Shown here: piece after piece, positions 16,650-26,131 of the stretch
How positions within the stretch are numbered: position 1 is the stretch's first letter
Layout of the letters: every line of letters starts with the position of its first letter
Source of the DNA: Reyranella sp.
GTDB taxonomy: Bacteria; Pseudomonadota; Alphaproteobacteria; Reyranellales; Reyranellaceae
Direction: 5' to 3'
DNA length: 64,000 nucleotides
NCBI GenBank assembly: GCA_022844015.1
Contig: JALHMO010000004.1
Coordinates: forward strand, 1-64,000
Translations under genes and position numbers: made by a program
Notes under the pieces: model-generated
The model's database searches: none
Told to the model about the DNA's origin: nothing
Seen by the model: the letters and a program-made list of their open reading frames with translations, nothing else

Positions 16650-17558
16650 ATGGACGCCAAGGACCTGGTGACGTTCGAAACCGTGGCACGGCTCGGCGGC
16701 ATGGGCCGCGCCGCCCGCGAGCTCAACACCGTGCAATCCAACGTGACGCAGCGCGTGCGCCGGCTCGAGGAGGCGCTGGGGGTCACGCTGTTCGCCCGCA
16801 GCCGCGCCGGCGCCAGGCTCACTGCGGCCGGCGAGCGGCTGATGCCCTATGCGGCGCGCATCGGCGTCCTGCTCGAGGAGGCGGCGCGCGCGGCGCGCGA
16901 CGACGGCGCTCCCAGGGGCACGCTCACGGTCGGCTCGCTGGAGACCACCGCCGCCCTGCGGCTGTCGCCCTTGCTCGCCACATACGCCAAGGATCATCCC
17001 AAGGTCGATCTGGTCCTGCGCACCGGCACGACGGCAGAGCTGATCGAGCGCGTTCTCGATCGCGAGCTCGAAGCGGCGCTGGTGTGCGGCCCCGTCTCCC
17101 ATCCCGACCTTACCAGCGCGCGCGTCTTCGAGGAGGATCTGGCGCTGCTGAGCGCCCCGGCGGAACGCTCGGTCGGCAAGCTGCTGGCCAAGCCCGACCT
17201 GCGCATCATCGTGCTGCGTGCCGGCTGTTCCTACCGCCAGCGGCTGGAGGAGCTGCTGGCGCGACGCGGCGTCGTCGGGCTGCGCCGCCTCGAGTTCGGC
17301 ACGCTGGAGGCGATCCTCGGTGCGGTCGCCGCCGGCCTCGGCATCACCCTGCTGCCGCGCGCCCTGGTCGGGCCGGTGTGGCGCGGCGGACGCGTTGCCG
17401 TGCATCGCCTGCCGGCCGCGGATGCGCGCGTGCAGACCGTGCTCGTGCAACGGCGCGACGCCCTGCGCTCAAGCGCGATGTCGGCCTTCCACGATCTGGT
17501 CGCTGGACGGCGCCGCTCGGGAGACGGCACAGTGGTCGTCCGACGAGGGGCCGCCTGA
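16650..17558 (+). CDS. LysR-family transcriptional regulator
   Basis: A 302-residue LysR-type regulator: N-terminal winged helix-turn-helix (about 5-60; L-G-G-M-G-R-A-A-R-E-L-N-T-V-Q-S-N-V-T, then R-L-E-E-A-L-G-V-T-L-F), linker helix, and a two-lobed effector domain (about 90-290; G-T-L-T-V-G-S-L-E-T, later G-L-G-I-T-L-L-P). It is followed 14 bases later by the amidase gene in the same direction, an unusual arrangement that may mean joint transcription. Effector unknown. Confidence 0.88.
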   Translation: MDAKDLVTFETVARLGGMGRAARELNTVQSNVTQRVRRLEEALGVTLFARSRAGARLTAAGERLMPYAARIGVLLEEAARAARDDGAPRGTLTVGSLETTAALRLSPLLATYAKDHPKVDLVLRTGTTAELIERVLDRELEAALVCGPVSHPDLTSARVFEEDLALLSAPAERSVGKLLAKPDLRIIVLRAGCSYRQRLEELLARRGVVGLRRLEFGTLEAILGAVAAGLGITLLPRALVGPVWRGGRVAVHRLPAADARVQTVLVQRRDALRSSAMSAFHDLVAGRRRSGDGTVVVRRGAA

Positions 17559-17572
17559 CGAGGGGACAGTTC

Positions 17573-18976
17573 ATGGAACTCTGGCAGTACGACGCGACCG
17601 ACCTGGCGCGCCTGATCCGCACCGGGCAGGCGTCGGCGCGCGAAGCCGTCGATTCGGTGCTGGCCCGTCTCGACAAGGTCAATCCGGCGATCAACGCGGT
17701 GGTGCGCGTGCTGGCCGACGAGGCGCGCGCAGCCGCCGAGACCGCCGATGCAGCGCGCGCCCGCGGCCACGCGCTGCCGCCCCTGCACGGCGTTCCTGTC
17801 ACGACCAAGGTCAATGTCGACCAGGCCGGCCTGCCGACCGACAACGGGGTGATCCCGCTGAAGGACTTCATCGCCACCGAGGATAGCCCGGTGGTCGCCA
17901 ACCTGAAGCACGCCGGCGCCATCATCGTCGGCCGCACCAATGCGCCGGCCTTCTCGATGCGCATCTTCTCCGACAACGCCCTGCACGGCCGCACGCTCAA
18001 TCCGCGCGACCCCGAGCTGACGCCCGGCGGCTCGAGCGGCGGCGCGGGCGCCGCCACGGCCACCGGCATCGGCACCATCGCGCACGGCAACGACATCGGC
18101 GGCTCCGTCCGCATCCCGGCCTACTGCAATGGCGTGATCGGGCTGCGCACCGGGTTCGGCCGCATCCCGTCCTTCAATCCCAGCGCGCCGGTCGGCCGCC
18201 CGCCCGGCGCCATGCTGATGGCGGTGCAGGGCCCGCACACCCGGTCAGTGCGCGACGCCCGCCTGGCACTGGAGGTGATGGCACGCGGCGACCGGCGCGA
18301 CTGGCGGTGGAACGCCGTGCCGATGCAGGGCCCGCCGCCGGCACGGCCGATCAGGGTCGCGCTGGTTCCGGAAGTGCCGGGCGGCCGCACCAATCCAGCC
18401 CAGGCCGCGGCCGTGCGGCTGGCCGGCAAGCACCTGCGGGCGGTGGGATATGTCGTCGAGGAGGTCATGCCGCCCGACATCGAGCGCGGCATCGAGCTGT
18501 GGCACCTGATCTGCGTCACCGACGTGTTCGGCGGCCTGTGGCCGCAGATGCAGAAGATGGGCGACCCTGACGCCATCGCCGCCATGCAGGGCTGGCTCGA
18601 TCTTTACAAGCCTGCCGACCTGCCGACCTACATCGGCGCCCTGACCGAGCGCGAAGGCCTTCTACTGAAATGGATGGCCTTCTTCCATCAATGGCCCCTG
18701 GTGATCCTGCCGACCCTGTGCGACCTCCCGCCGAAGCAACGCGCCGACACGACCAAGGCCGGACAGGCCGAGGTGCTGGAGTCGATGCGCGTCGCCCTGC
18801 TCGCTCCCCTGCTCGGCCTCCCGGGCCTCGCCGTCCCGGTCGGTAGCCACGGCAAGCTGCGAACCGGCGCGCAGATCATGGCCATGCGCAACCGCGAGGA
18901 CCTCTGCCTCGACGCCGGCGAGGTGATCGAGGCAGCCGAAGGCGTGGTGACGCCGATCGATCCGGTGAGGGGGTAG
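17573..18976 (+). CDS. amidase (amidase signature family)
   Basis: A 467-residue cytosolic amidase with the Ser-cisSer-Lys triad: Lys79 (V-T-T-K-V), a cis-Ser in P-G-G-S-S-G-G (154-155) and nucleophile Ser178 (D-I-G-G-S-V-R). The glycine/serine-rich signature (G-G-S-S-G-G-A-G-A-A) is intact. The start at 17573-17575 follows the LysR stop closely; only frame-extending codons lie upstream. Hydrolyses a carboxamide to acid and ammonia; the substrate cannot be read. Neighbours (LysR upstream, dehydrogenase and amidohydrolase downstream) suggest a degradative pathway. Confidence 0.87.
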   Translation: MELWQYDATDLARLIRTGQASAREAVDSVLARLDKVNPAINAVVRVLADEARAAAETADAARARGHALPPLHGVPVTTKVNVDQAGLPTDNGVIPLKDFIATEDSPVVANLKHAGAIIVGRTNAPAFSMRIFSDNALHGRTLNPRDPELTPGGSSGGAGAATATGIGTIAHGNDIGGSVRIPAYCNGVIGLRTGFGRIPSFNPSAPVGRPPGAMLMAVQGPHTRSVRDARLALEVMARGDRRDWRWNAVPMQGPPPARPIRVALVPEVPGGRTNPAQAAAVRLAGKHLRAVGYVVEEVMPPDIERGIELWHLICVTDVFGGLWPQMQKMGDPDAIAAMQGWLDLYKPADLPTYIGALTEREGLLLKWMAFFHQWPLVILPTLCDLPPKQRADTTKAGQAEVLESMRVALLAPLLGLPGLAVPVGSHGKLRTGAQIMAMRNREDLCLDAGEVIEAAEGVVTPIDPVRG

Positions 18977-18980
18977 TTCT

Positions 18981-19002
18981 CCTCCCCCGTCATCGGGGGA
19001 GG
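18981..19002 (+). terminator. short GC hairpin after the amidase gene
   Basis: CCTCCCCCG and CGGGGGAGG form a 9-bp stem with a TCAT loop just after the amidase stop and before the next gene. No T-run follows, so it is a weak terminator candidate or part of the CCTCCCC repeat family. Confidence 0.4.
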
Positions 19003-19026
19003 AAATCTTGAAAGGGTCCTCCCCCC

Positions 19027-19956
19027 ATGAGCAGCAAGGCATCGCACGACGTCGGCTGGATCGGGCTCGGCCGGATGGGCGAGGCGATGGCGGCGCGCCT
19101 GGTCAAGGCGGGATTCGGGCTCTCGGTGTGGAACCGCACGGCGTCCAAGGCCGATCCACTGGCCAGGATCGGGGCCGAGGTGGTGACCGACAAGATGGCG
19201 ATGGCGCACTGCGCGACCGTCATCACAATGGTGTCGACCACCGACGACCTGAAGGACATCCTGTTCGGCAAGGGCGGCGTGCTGGCCTGCACTGCGCGGC
19301 CCAAGCGCGTGGTCGACATGTCGTCGATCTCCGACACCGGCTCGGCCGAGATCCGCAGGCAGCTCGACGAGGCCGGCGTGGCCTATCTCAGCGCGCCCGT
19401 CTCGGGCAACGCCAAGGTCGCAAAGGCGGGCAAGCTCCTGGTCGTGGCCTCCGGGCCGCGCGCCGAGTACGACGCCGTGCAGCCTCTGCTGGCGGCGCTC
19501 GGCCGTGCGGCAATGTATGTCGGCGAGGGCGAGCTGTCGCGCGTCTGGAAGATCGCCCACAACACGATGTTCGGCGTCATCATCCAGTCCTTGTGCGAGA
19601 TCACCCTGCTGGCCGAGAAGGCCGGCATCCCGCGCCACGTGTTCCTGGAATCGATCAACCAGAGCGTGCTCGGCTCGATGTACACGCGCTACAAGACGCC
19701 GGCGCTGGTCAACCTCGACTTCACCACCACCTTCACGCCCAAGCTCCTGCTGAAGGACATGGAACTCGGCATGTCCGCCGGCCGGACCTACGGCGTCGTC
19801 ATGCCGGCCGCCTCGGCGACGCGCGACAGCATCATGTCGCTGTCGCATCAGTATCCCGGCGACATCGACTTCTCGGTGCTGCTTGTCGAGCTGGCACGCG
19901 CCGCCGGCATGAAGCTCGAGCCCGAGAACGTCGCCGCGAGCGACGGTCTCGCCTGA
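19027..19956 (+). CDS. NAD(P)-dependent beta-hydroxyacid dehydrogenase (HIBADH-like)
   Basis: A 309-residue member of the 3-hydroxyisobutyrate dehydrogenase / 6-phosphogluconate dehydrogenase-like family. The Rossmann motif G-L-G-R-M-G lies at 13-18, the substrate-binding segment S-A-P-V-S-G-N at about 122-128, and the catalytic lysine is Lys175 (W-K-I-A-H-N-T). Oxidises a beta-hydroxyacid or reduces a related semialdehyde. The next gene starts 2 bases after its stop. With the amidohydrolase, Bug receptor and MetE-like gene it forms an apparent operon. Confidence 0.85.
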   Translation: MSSKASHDVGWIGLGRMGEAMAARLVKAGFGLSVWNRTASKADPLARIGAEVVTDKMAMAHCATVITMVSTTDDLKDILFGKGGVLACTARPKRVVDMSSISDTGSAEIRRQLDEAGVAYLSAPVSGNAKVAKAGKLLVVASGPRAEYDAVQPLLAALGRAAMYVGEGELSRVWKIAHNTMFGVIIQSLCEITLLAEKAGIPRHVFLESINQSVLGSMYTRYKTPALVNLDFTTTFTPKLLLKDMELGMSAGRTYGVVMPAASATRDSIMSLSHQYPGDIDFSVLLVELARAAGMKLEPENVAASDGLA

Positions 19957-19958
19957 CC

Positions 19959-21332
19959 ATGCCTCTGCTCCTGAAATCCGGCATCGTCGTCACCCAGGAT
20001 CCGGTGCTCGGCGTGCTGCCCAAGGGCGACGTGCTGATCGACGAGGACCGCATTGCCGCCGTCGCCCCGTCGATCGCCGGCGTCGACGCCGAGATCGTCG
20101 ACTGCGCCGGCCACTTCGTGCTGCCCGGGCTCATCAATGCCCACATGCACACCTGGCAAACGGGGCTGCGCGGCGTCGCCGCCAACTGGACCCTGCTCGA
20201 GTATTTTCGCCACGTTCATGCCGGGCTGGCCACGGTCTTCCGGCCCGAGGACATCCACGTCGCCACCCTCGCCGGCGCGCTCAACCAGCTCGATCACGGC
20301 GTCACCACCCTGGTCGACTGGTGCCACAACAACCCGACGCCCGAGCACACCGACGCCGGCATCGCCGGCCTCGTGGAGAGCGGCATTCGCGCCGCCTTCT
20401 TCCACGGCTCGCCCAAGCCCGACCCGAAGCCCGGCGAGCCGCACTTCTCCGAGGTGCCGCATCCCCGCCGCGAGATCGAGCGCCTGACGAAGGGCCCGCT
20501 GGCCGATCGCACGGGCCTGGTGACGCTCGGCATGGCGGTGCTGGGCCCGCACTACTCGACGCTCGAGGTCAGCGCGCACGATTTCGCCCTCGCGATGGAG
20601 ATGGGCCTGGTCGCGTCGATGCACCAGGGCGGCGGGGAGGCCAAGACGCCCGGCGGCTGGGAGGCGCTCATGGCGAAGGGCCTGGTCGGCCCGCACATCA
20701 ACATCGTGCACGGCAACAACCTCAGCGACGACCAGCTCCGCGCCTTCGTCGACCGCGGCGTCAGCTTCTCGATCACGCCCGAGAACGAGATGGCGCAGGG
20801 CCATGGCCATCCCATCACCGGCCGGCTGCGGGCGCTGGGCTCGGCCCCGTCGGTCGGCATCGATCTCGAATCGGCGATCAGCGGCGACATGTTCGTCGTT
20901 GCACGCATGGCGCTGGCCTCGCAGCGCGCGCTCGACAACGCGGCCGAGCGCGGCCGCAGCGGCGGCATTCCCGCGACCTCGACCGTGCCGGCCGGCGAGG
21001 CGCTGGACTGGGTCACCATGCGGGGTGCAGCGATGCTCGGCATGAGCGAGCGCATCGGCAGCCTGGCGGTCGGCAAGCAGGCCGACATCGCGGTAATGTC
21101 GCTCGGCCCTCTCGCCATGTGGCCGGTCCACGATCCCGTGGCGAGCGTCGTCATGCAGGGCTCGGGCGCCCGAGTGCGCGACGTGCTCGTGGCCGGGCGC
21201 TTCGCCAAGCGCAGTGGTAAGCTGGCGTGGCCCGACCTCGCCGGCCTGCGCGCCAGGCTGGCGGCGTCGGGGGAGCGGATCCTGTCGAGCCTGAACGTAA
21301 GAAGCGCCAGCCGCGAGATAGCGGCGGCATAA
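19959..21332 (+). CDS. amidohydrolase of the TRZ/ATZ (deaminase/chlorohydrolase) type
   Basis: A 457-residue metal-dependent hydrolase. Metal site pieces are His62-x-His64 (N-A-H-M-H-T), a histidine in V-A-S-M-H-Q-G, another in N-I-V-H-G-N-N, and an aspartate in V-G-I-D-L-E. The C-terminal strand set (I-G-S-L-A-V-G-K-Q-A-D-I-A-V) is typical of subtype III amidohydrolases such as cytosine/guanine deaminases and s-triazine hydrolases. The start at 19959 lies 2 bases past the dehydrogenase stop. Reaction class (hydrolytic deamination or dechlorination) is inferred; substrate unknown. Confidence 0.85.
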   Translation: MPLLLKSGIVVTQDPVLGVLPKGDVLIDEDRIAAVAPSIAGVDAEIVDCAGHFVLPGLINAHMHTWQTGLRGVAANWTLLEYFRHVHAGLATVFRPEDIHVATLAGALNQLDHGVTTLVDWCHNNPTPEHTDAGIAGLVESGIRAAFFHGSPKPDPKPGEPHFSEVPHPRREIERLTKGPLADRTGLVTLGMAVLGPHYSTLEVSAHDFALAMEMGLVASMHQGGGEAKTPGGWEALMAKGLVGPHINIVHGNNLSDDQLRAFVDRGVSFSITPENEMAQGHGHPITGRLRALGSAPSVGIDLESAISGDMFVVARMALASQRALDNAAERGRSGGIPATSTVPAGEALDWVTMRGAAMLGMSERIGSLAVGKQADIAVMSLGPLAMWPVHDPVASVVMQGSGARVRDVLVAGRFAKRSGKLAWPDLAGLRARLAASGERILSSLNVRSASREIAAA

Positions 21333-21344
21333 CGGGAGGAAGTC

Positions 21345-22304
21345 ATGTCACGTCTGATCGCGCTTGCGCTCGCCTTGGCGGTCGCCGCCCTGCCCGCTTG
21401 GGCGCAGAACTATCCCGAGAAGCCGGTCCACATCATCGTACCTTTCACGCCGGGCAGCGCTACCGACGTCACGGCGCGCGCCTTGGCGGCGGTCATGACC
21501 AGGAACATTGGCCAGACGGTCATCGTCGAGAACAAGCCGGGCGCCGGCGGCACGATCGGTGCGGCCCAGGTCGCAAGGGCTGCCCCCGACGGATACACCC
21601 TGCTCGCCAACTCCTCGGCGCACACGGTCAATTCGGCGATCTATGCCAACATGCCCTACGACACCGTAAAGGACCTGCCGGGGGTCAGCCTGCTCGCCGT
21701 GCAACCCAACATCATGGTCGCCTCGCCGTCGAAGGGCTGGAAGACCGCGGCCGACTACGCTGCAGCGGCGAAGGCACAGCCAGGCAAACTCACCTATGCA
21801 ACCGCGGGCACCGGCAGCGGCACCCACATGAACGCCGAGAAGTTCAAGCTCGCGGCCGGCATCGACACCGTGCACGTCCCCTACAAGGGCACGCCCGAGG
21901 CGCTCGGCGACACGATGAACGGCCGCACAGACATCTATTTCTGCCCGGTGATCGCCGCCCTTCCGATGATCCGCGACAATCGCGTGGTCGCGCTGGCCAA
22001 CGGCAGCCCCAGGCGTTCGTCGGTGCTGCCCGACCTTCCGACCACCGAGGAGCAGGGATTCAAGGACAGCGGCTACAATTTCTGGGTCGGTCTGTTCGCG
22101 CCAGCCGGCACGCCACCCGCCGTGATCGCCCGCCTCAACGCCGAGGTGAAGAAGGCGCTCGACTCGCCCGAGGTCAAGGAGCGGCTGGCTGCGCTGGGCT
22201 CCGACGCCTCGCCGACCACCCCGGCCGATCTCGACAAGATCGTCGCGAGCGAGGTCAAGGAGAACGCCGAGTTGGCCAAGAAGGCCGGCATCAAGCTGCA
22301 GTAG
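21345..22304 (+). CDS. Bug/TctC-type tripartite tricarboxylate substrate-binding protein
   Basis: A 319-residue periplasmic receptor. Residues 1-20 are a Sec signal peptide (L-A-L-A-L-A-V-A-A-L-P-A-W-A-Q). The mature part starts with the family's P-V-H-I-I-V-P-F-T-P-G-S-A-T-D and V-E-N-K-P-G-A-G-G-T, and has A-P-D-G-Y-T-L-L. A GGGAGGA Shine-Dalgarno sits close upstream. No TctA/TctB membrane subunits are in the window, so it is an orphan receptor, common for Bug proteins. Ligand unknown, probably a carboxylate, perhaps one handled by the neighbouring enzymes. Confidence 0.9.
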   Translation: MSRLIALALALAVAALPAWAQNYPEKPVHIIVPFTPGSATDVTARALAAVMTRNIGQTVIVENKPGAGGTIGAAQVARAAPDGYTLLANSSAHTVNSAIYANMPYDTVKDLPGVSLLAVQPNIMVASPSKGWKTAADYAAAAKAQPGKLTYATAGTGSGTHMNAEKFKLAAGIDTVHVPYKGTPEALGDTMNGRTDIYFCPVIAALPMIRDNRVVALANGSPRRSSVLPDLPTTEEQGFKDSGYNFWVGLFAPAGTPPAVIARLNAEVKKALDSPEVKERLAALGSDASPTTPADLDKIVASEVKENAELAKKAGIKLQ

Positions 22305-22384
22305 AGTCTTGACTCTCCCCCGTGATCGCGGTGCGAGTGCCCTGCGCAATCGGGGGCGAACATGAAACATCAAGGAGCGTAATC

Positions 22385-23416
22385 ATGGCCCCCGCCCTGT
22401 TGCAGACCACGGTCGTCGGCTCGTACCCGCAGCCCGACTGGCTTGTGAATCGCGAGATGCTGAGCAAGATGGTGCCGCGCACGCGCGTGCGCGAGCTCTG
22501 GCGCGTGCCCGAGGCATTCCTCGAGCAGGCGCAGGACGACGCCACCCTGCTCGCCATTCGCGACATGGAGCGGGCCGGAATCGACATCGTGACCGACGGC
22601 GAGATGCGCCGCGAAAGCTACTCCAACCGCTTCGCCACCGCGCTCGACGGCATCGACGACGAGAACCCGGGCGAGATCGTCAATCGCGTCGGCCAGAAAA
22701 CCGCGGTGCCGCGGGTCGTCGGCAAGATCAGGCGGGCCAAACCGATCGAGCTGCGCGACATGCAGTTCCTGCGCGCCAACACCGAGCGGCTGGCCAAGAT
22801 CACCCTGCCCGGCCCCTTTACCATGGGGCAGCAGGTCAAGGACGAGCACTACAAGGATGCCGAGGCGATGTGCATGGACTATGCCGCGGCGGTCAACGAG
22901 GAGGCTCACGACCTGGTCAAGGCTGGCGCCGACGTGATCCAGCTCGACGAGCCGTGGCTGCGCAACAACCCGGAGGAGGCCAAGCTCTACGCCGTCAAGG
23001 TGATCGACCGCGCGCTGCAAGGTCTCGCCGTGCCGACGGTGGTGCATCTCTGCTTCGGCTACGCCGCCGTGGTGCGCGGCGGCAAGCCGACCGGCTACGC
23101 CTTCCTGCCGCAGCTCGCCGACAGCATCGCCCAGCAGATCTCGATCGAATCGGCGCAGCCCCGGCTCGATCTCGGCGTCCTGAAGGACCTGGCGCCGAAG
23201 AAGGTCATGCTCGGGGTGATCGACCTCGCCGATCCCACCATCGAGACGCCGCTTCAGGTCGCCGATCGAATTCGGGCCGGGCTGAAGCATGTCGCGGCCG
23301 ACAAGCTCCTGCCCGCCCCCGACTGCGGCATGAAGTACCTGCCGCGCGCCACTGCGTTCGGCAAGCTGAAGGCGCTCGCGGCGGGCGCGGCGCTGGTGCG
23401 CAAGGAGCTGCTGTAA
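22385..23416 (+). CDS. cobalamin-independent methionine synthase-like (MetE C-domain) protein
   Basis: A 343-residue protein equivalent to the C-terminal barrel of MetE only. Visible landmarks: V-V-G-S-Y-P-Q-P near the start, I-V-T-D-G-E-M-R-R, D-V-I-Q-L-D-E-P-W, the zinc-type V-H-L-C-F-G pair, and A-P-D-C-G-M-K-Y with the last cysteine. The ATG at 22385 has an AAGGAGCG Shine-Dalgarno; a longer frame upstream lacks homology. Stand-alone MetE-C proteins are often not methionine synthases but act on other thiol or methyl substrates, so no gene symbol is given. It ends the run starting at 19027. Confidence 0.8.
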   Translation: MAPALLQTTVVGSYPQPDWLVNREMLSKMVPRTRVRELWRVPEAFLEQAQDDATLLAIRDMERAGIDIVTDGEMRRESYSNRFATALDGIDDENPGEIVNRVGQKTAVPRVVGKIRRAKPIELRDMQFLRANTERLAKITLPGPFTMGQQVKDEHYKDAEAMCMDYAAAVNEEAHDLVKAGADVIQLDEPWLRNNPEEAKLYAVKVIDRALQGLAVPTVVHLCFGYAAVVRGGKPTGYAFLPQLADSIAQQISIESAQPRLDLGVLKDLAPKKVMLGVIDLADPTIETPLQVADRIRAGLKHVAADKLLPAPDCGMKYLPRATAFGKLKALAAGAALVRKELL

Positions 23417-23424
23417 GGGCAGCC

Positions 23425-24378
23425 TCAGCCGCCCGGGACGCCCTGCGCCTCGACGTAGAGCGCGTAGACCGACTGGCTGGCCGTCATGAACAGGCGGTTG
23501 CGCTTGCGTCCGCCGAAGCACAGGTTGGCGCAGCGCTCCGGCAGCAGGATCCGGCCGATCAGTGTGCCGTCGGGCGCGAACACGGCGACGCCGTCCTGCT
23601 CGGAGCCCCCCGAGAAGCCGCACCACACGTTGCCTTCGGTGTCGCAGCGGATGCCGTCGGCGAACCCCGGCGTGGCATCGAAGAACAGCCGGCCGTTGAC
23701 GGGATTGCCGTCGACCATGTCGTAGACTCGCGTCGTGCGCGTCCCGTCGGGCGTGTCGACGACGTAGAGCCGCGATTCGTCGGGCGAGAAGCAGAGGCCG
23801 TTCGGGCGTTCCATGTCACCGATGGCGATGGTGTGCTCGCCGGTCGCGGGATCGAGGCGGTAGACGCGATACGGCATCTCTTTCGGCGCCTTGTCGCCGA
23901 GATAGTGGCCGCGGATGCCAGCGCCGTTGTCGCTGAACCAGATCGAGCCGTCCGACTTCACGACGACGTCGTTGGGGCCGGTGAGACGCGTACCCTCGAA
24001 CGACGAGGCCAGCATGGTGACCGTGCCGTCGTGCTCGGTGCGGGTAAGCGTGCGGCTGCCGAGCTCGCAGCTGATCAGCCGTCCCTGGCGGTCGCGCGTG
24101 TTGCCGTCAGGGTAGCCTGCCGGGTTGCGCAGGGTCGCCACCGCGCCGGTGATCTCGTCCCAGCGCACCAGCGCATCGTTGGGAATATCGGAGAACAGCA
24201 GGTAGCGGCCATCGCCATAGTAGGCCGGTCCCTCGGTGAAGCGGAATCCGGTGGCGATGCGCTCGATCGCCGCCATCGGAACGACCAGCGCGCGGAAGCG
24301 CGGATCGAGAACGATGACATCGGGGTCGGGATAGCGGATCGGCGCCGGGGATTCCCAGCGCGACGGACCTTTGCTCAC
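23425..24378 (-). CDS. SMP-30/gluconolactonase-family protein
   Basis: A 317-residue six-bladed beta-propeller of the SMP-30/gluconolactonase/LRE family, which binds one divalent metal and usually opens sugar lactones. Metal-ligand contexts are visible: F-T-E-G-P-A-Y near residue 49 (Glu), L-T-G-P-N-D-V-V (Asn) and Y-V-V-D-T-P-D-G (Asp). The start appears to be GTG at 24376-24378. It converges on the MetE-like gene with an 8-base gap. The ThDP-enzyme gene precedes it by 25 bases on the same strand, so the two probably share a transcript. Confidence 0.8.
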   Translation of the reverse strand: MSKGPSRWESPAPIRYPDPDVIVLDPRFRALVVPMAAIERIATGFRFTEGPAYYGDGRYLLFSDIPNDALVRWDEITGAVATLRNPAGYPDGNTRDRQGRLISCELGSRTLTRTEHDGTVTMLASSFEGTRLTGPNDVVVKSDGSIWFSDNGAGIRGHYLGDKAPKEMPYRVYRLDPATGEHTIAIGDMERPNGLCFSPDESRLYVVDTPDGTRTTRVYDMVDGNPVNGRLFFDATPGFADGIRCDTEGNVWCGFSGGSEQDGVAVFAPDGTLIGRILLPERCANLCFGGRKRNRLFMTASQSVYALYVEAQGVPGG

Positions 24379-24403
24379 TCTTGTCTCTCCCTTCGACGCT
24401 TCT

Positions 24404-26083
24404 TCAGTGCTTGCGGCTCTCGAACTCGTGGAACTCGCTCATGAACGGCGCCGCCACCGCGGCATTGAGCTTGCAGTCGAGGAACACCGGTCCGTCGGGC
24501 CGCGCCAGCAGCGGCGCGATCCTCTGCAGGTCCTCGAGGGTACGGATGGTCGCCGCCTGGAATCCGAAGGCCTCGGCGACCGGCGCATAGTCGACGTCGG
24601 GGAACACCGACTTGGCGACCGGCAGCTCGCGCATCTTGAGGAAGTGCAGCTCCGCGCCGTAGGCGCAGTCGTTCATCAGCACGATGACCAGCGGCAGGTC
24701 CTCGCGCACCACCGTCTCGAGCTCGCCCATGGTCATGAGGAAGCCGCCATCGCCGATCACCAGCACGGTGGTCTCGTCGGGCCTCGCCCTGGCGACGCCG
24801 AGCGCCGTGCCGAAGCCCAGACCGATCGAGGCGAAGTCGCTGGTCAGCTTGAAGTGGCCCGGTCCGGGCACCGAGAGGTAGGGCACGATGCCGAGGAAGT
24901 TGCCGGCGTCGTAGACCAGGTTGCGATTGGCCGGCAGCAGCTTCTCGAGCGCGACGCCCAGCGAGCGCGGGTCGACGGTACGCGCGGTGTTGGCCGGCTC
25001 GAAGTCGCGCGCGATGTCGAAGCCTTTCAGGAAGCGCAGCGTCTCGTCCGACCGGAACGGCCGCTCCGAGTTCGATCCGGGCGGCAACGCCTCGATCAAG
25101 GCTTCCGCCGCCAGGCGGGCATCGCCCACGACCGCGACGTCGGCGGGGTGCCAGCGGCCGATGTGGCCGCGCTCGGAATCGACCTGGATCAGCGGCACGT
25201 TGGGCAGCGAATGGCCGAAGCTCATGGTCAGCAGGTTGAGCCCGGCGCCGAACACCAGCACGCAGTCCGCCTCGTGGACCAGACGGCGCGCCGCCGAATG
25301 CGAGAACGAGCCGACGATGCCGAGGTTGGCGGGATTGCCGCGGAACATGTCCTTGCCGCGGGCCGAGGTCGCCAGCAGCGCGCCGGTGCGCTCGGCCAGC
25401 TTCTCCAGCGCCTCCTTGGCGCCGGCCCGGTGCGCCCCCATGCCGGCCAGGATCAGCGGCTTGCGGCTCTGGCGAACGACGGCGGTGGCGGCCTCGATTG
25501 CCTGGGCACGCGGTGCCGCGGGCTTGCGCTCGCGTGGCCCCGCCGGCGATGCATCGCTCGTGTCCATGTCGGCAAGCTGGACGTTGACCGGCAGCAGCAG
25601 CGCGGCCGCGCCGCCCTGCATGGCCGCCGCCACGGCATCGGCCAGCACACCGCGCGCCGTCGACGGGCTGGTGGCGGCGAAGGTGCGGATGCCGGCTGCG
25701 GCGAGGACCGCGGTTGCGTTGAAGCCCTTGTAATCGGGACCGATACCGTTGGCAGCGCCCGACGGCACCGCGGCCTCGCCCGAGATGATCAGCACCCTGG
25801 AGCCCGACCGGCTGGCATAGGTCGCAGCGTGCAGGCCGTTGGCCGTCGCCGGGCCACGACCAATGACGGCAATGCCGAGCCCGCCCGAGCGATAGGAGAA
25901 GCCCTCGGCCATGGCGATGGCGTTGTTCTCGTGGCGCGCGCCGTAGAAGCGGATGCCGGCGCTGTCGAGCGCGGTGGCGAACACCGCCGTGTCATCGCTC
26001 ATCAGGCCGAACACCTGCTCGGTGCCCAGCGCCTTGATGTCGTCGACCAGCGCCTGGTAGGTCGGGATGCGGCGATCACTCAT
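24404..26083 (-). CDS. thiamine-diphosphate-dependent enzyme (acetolactate synthase-like)
   Basis: A 559-residue ThDP enzyme with the three-domain layout of acetolactate synthase, benzoylformate decarboxylase and oxalyl-CoA decarboxylase. The catalytic glutamate context is G-A-R-H-E-N-N-A (about 47-54). The ThDP/Mg motif is G-D-G-G at about 457 followed 26 residues later by N-D. The central domain (about 190-330) carries the FAD-type fold but need not bind FAD. Reaction is decarboxylation of, or carboligation from, a 2-keto acid; which one is not determinable. A repeat-rich 5' region (TGCGTC cluster) lies just upstream. Confidence 0.82.
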   Translation of the reverse strand: MSDRRIPTYQALVDDIKALGTEQVFGLMSDDTAVFATALDSAGIRFYGARHENNAIAMAEGFSYRSGGLGIAVIGRGPATANGLHAATYASRSGSRVLIISGEAAVPSGAANGIGPDYKGFNATAVLAAAGIRTFAATSPSTARGVLADAVAAAMQGGAAALLLPVNVQLADMDTSDASPAGPRERKPAAPRAQAIEAATAVVRQSRKPLILAGMGAHRAGAKEALEKLAERTGALLATSARGKDMFRGNPANLGIVGSFSHSAARRLVHEADCVLVFGAGLNLLTMSFGHSLPNVPLIQVDSERGHIGRWHPADVAVVGDARLAAEALIEALPPGSNSERPFRSDETLRFLKGFDIARDFEPANTARTVDPRSLGVALEKLLPANRNLVYDAGNFLGIVPYLSVPGPGHFKLTSDFASIGLGFGTALGVARARPDETTVLVIGDGGFLMTMGELETVVREDLPLVIVLMNDCAYGAELHFLKMRELPVAKSVFPDVDYAPVAEAFGFQAATIRTLEDLQRIAPLLARPDGPVFLDCKLNAAVAAPFMSEFHEFESRKH

Positions 26084-26131
26084 GGGTGTGCTCCGTCTGT
26101 CTTTGCGGGGGACGTTTCCATCGACACGATT

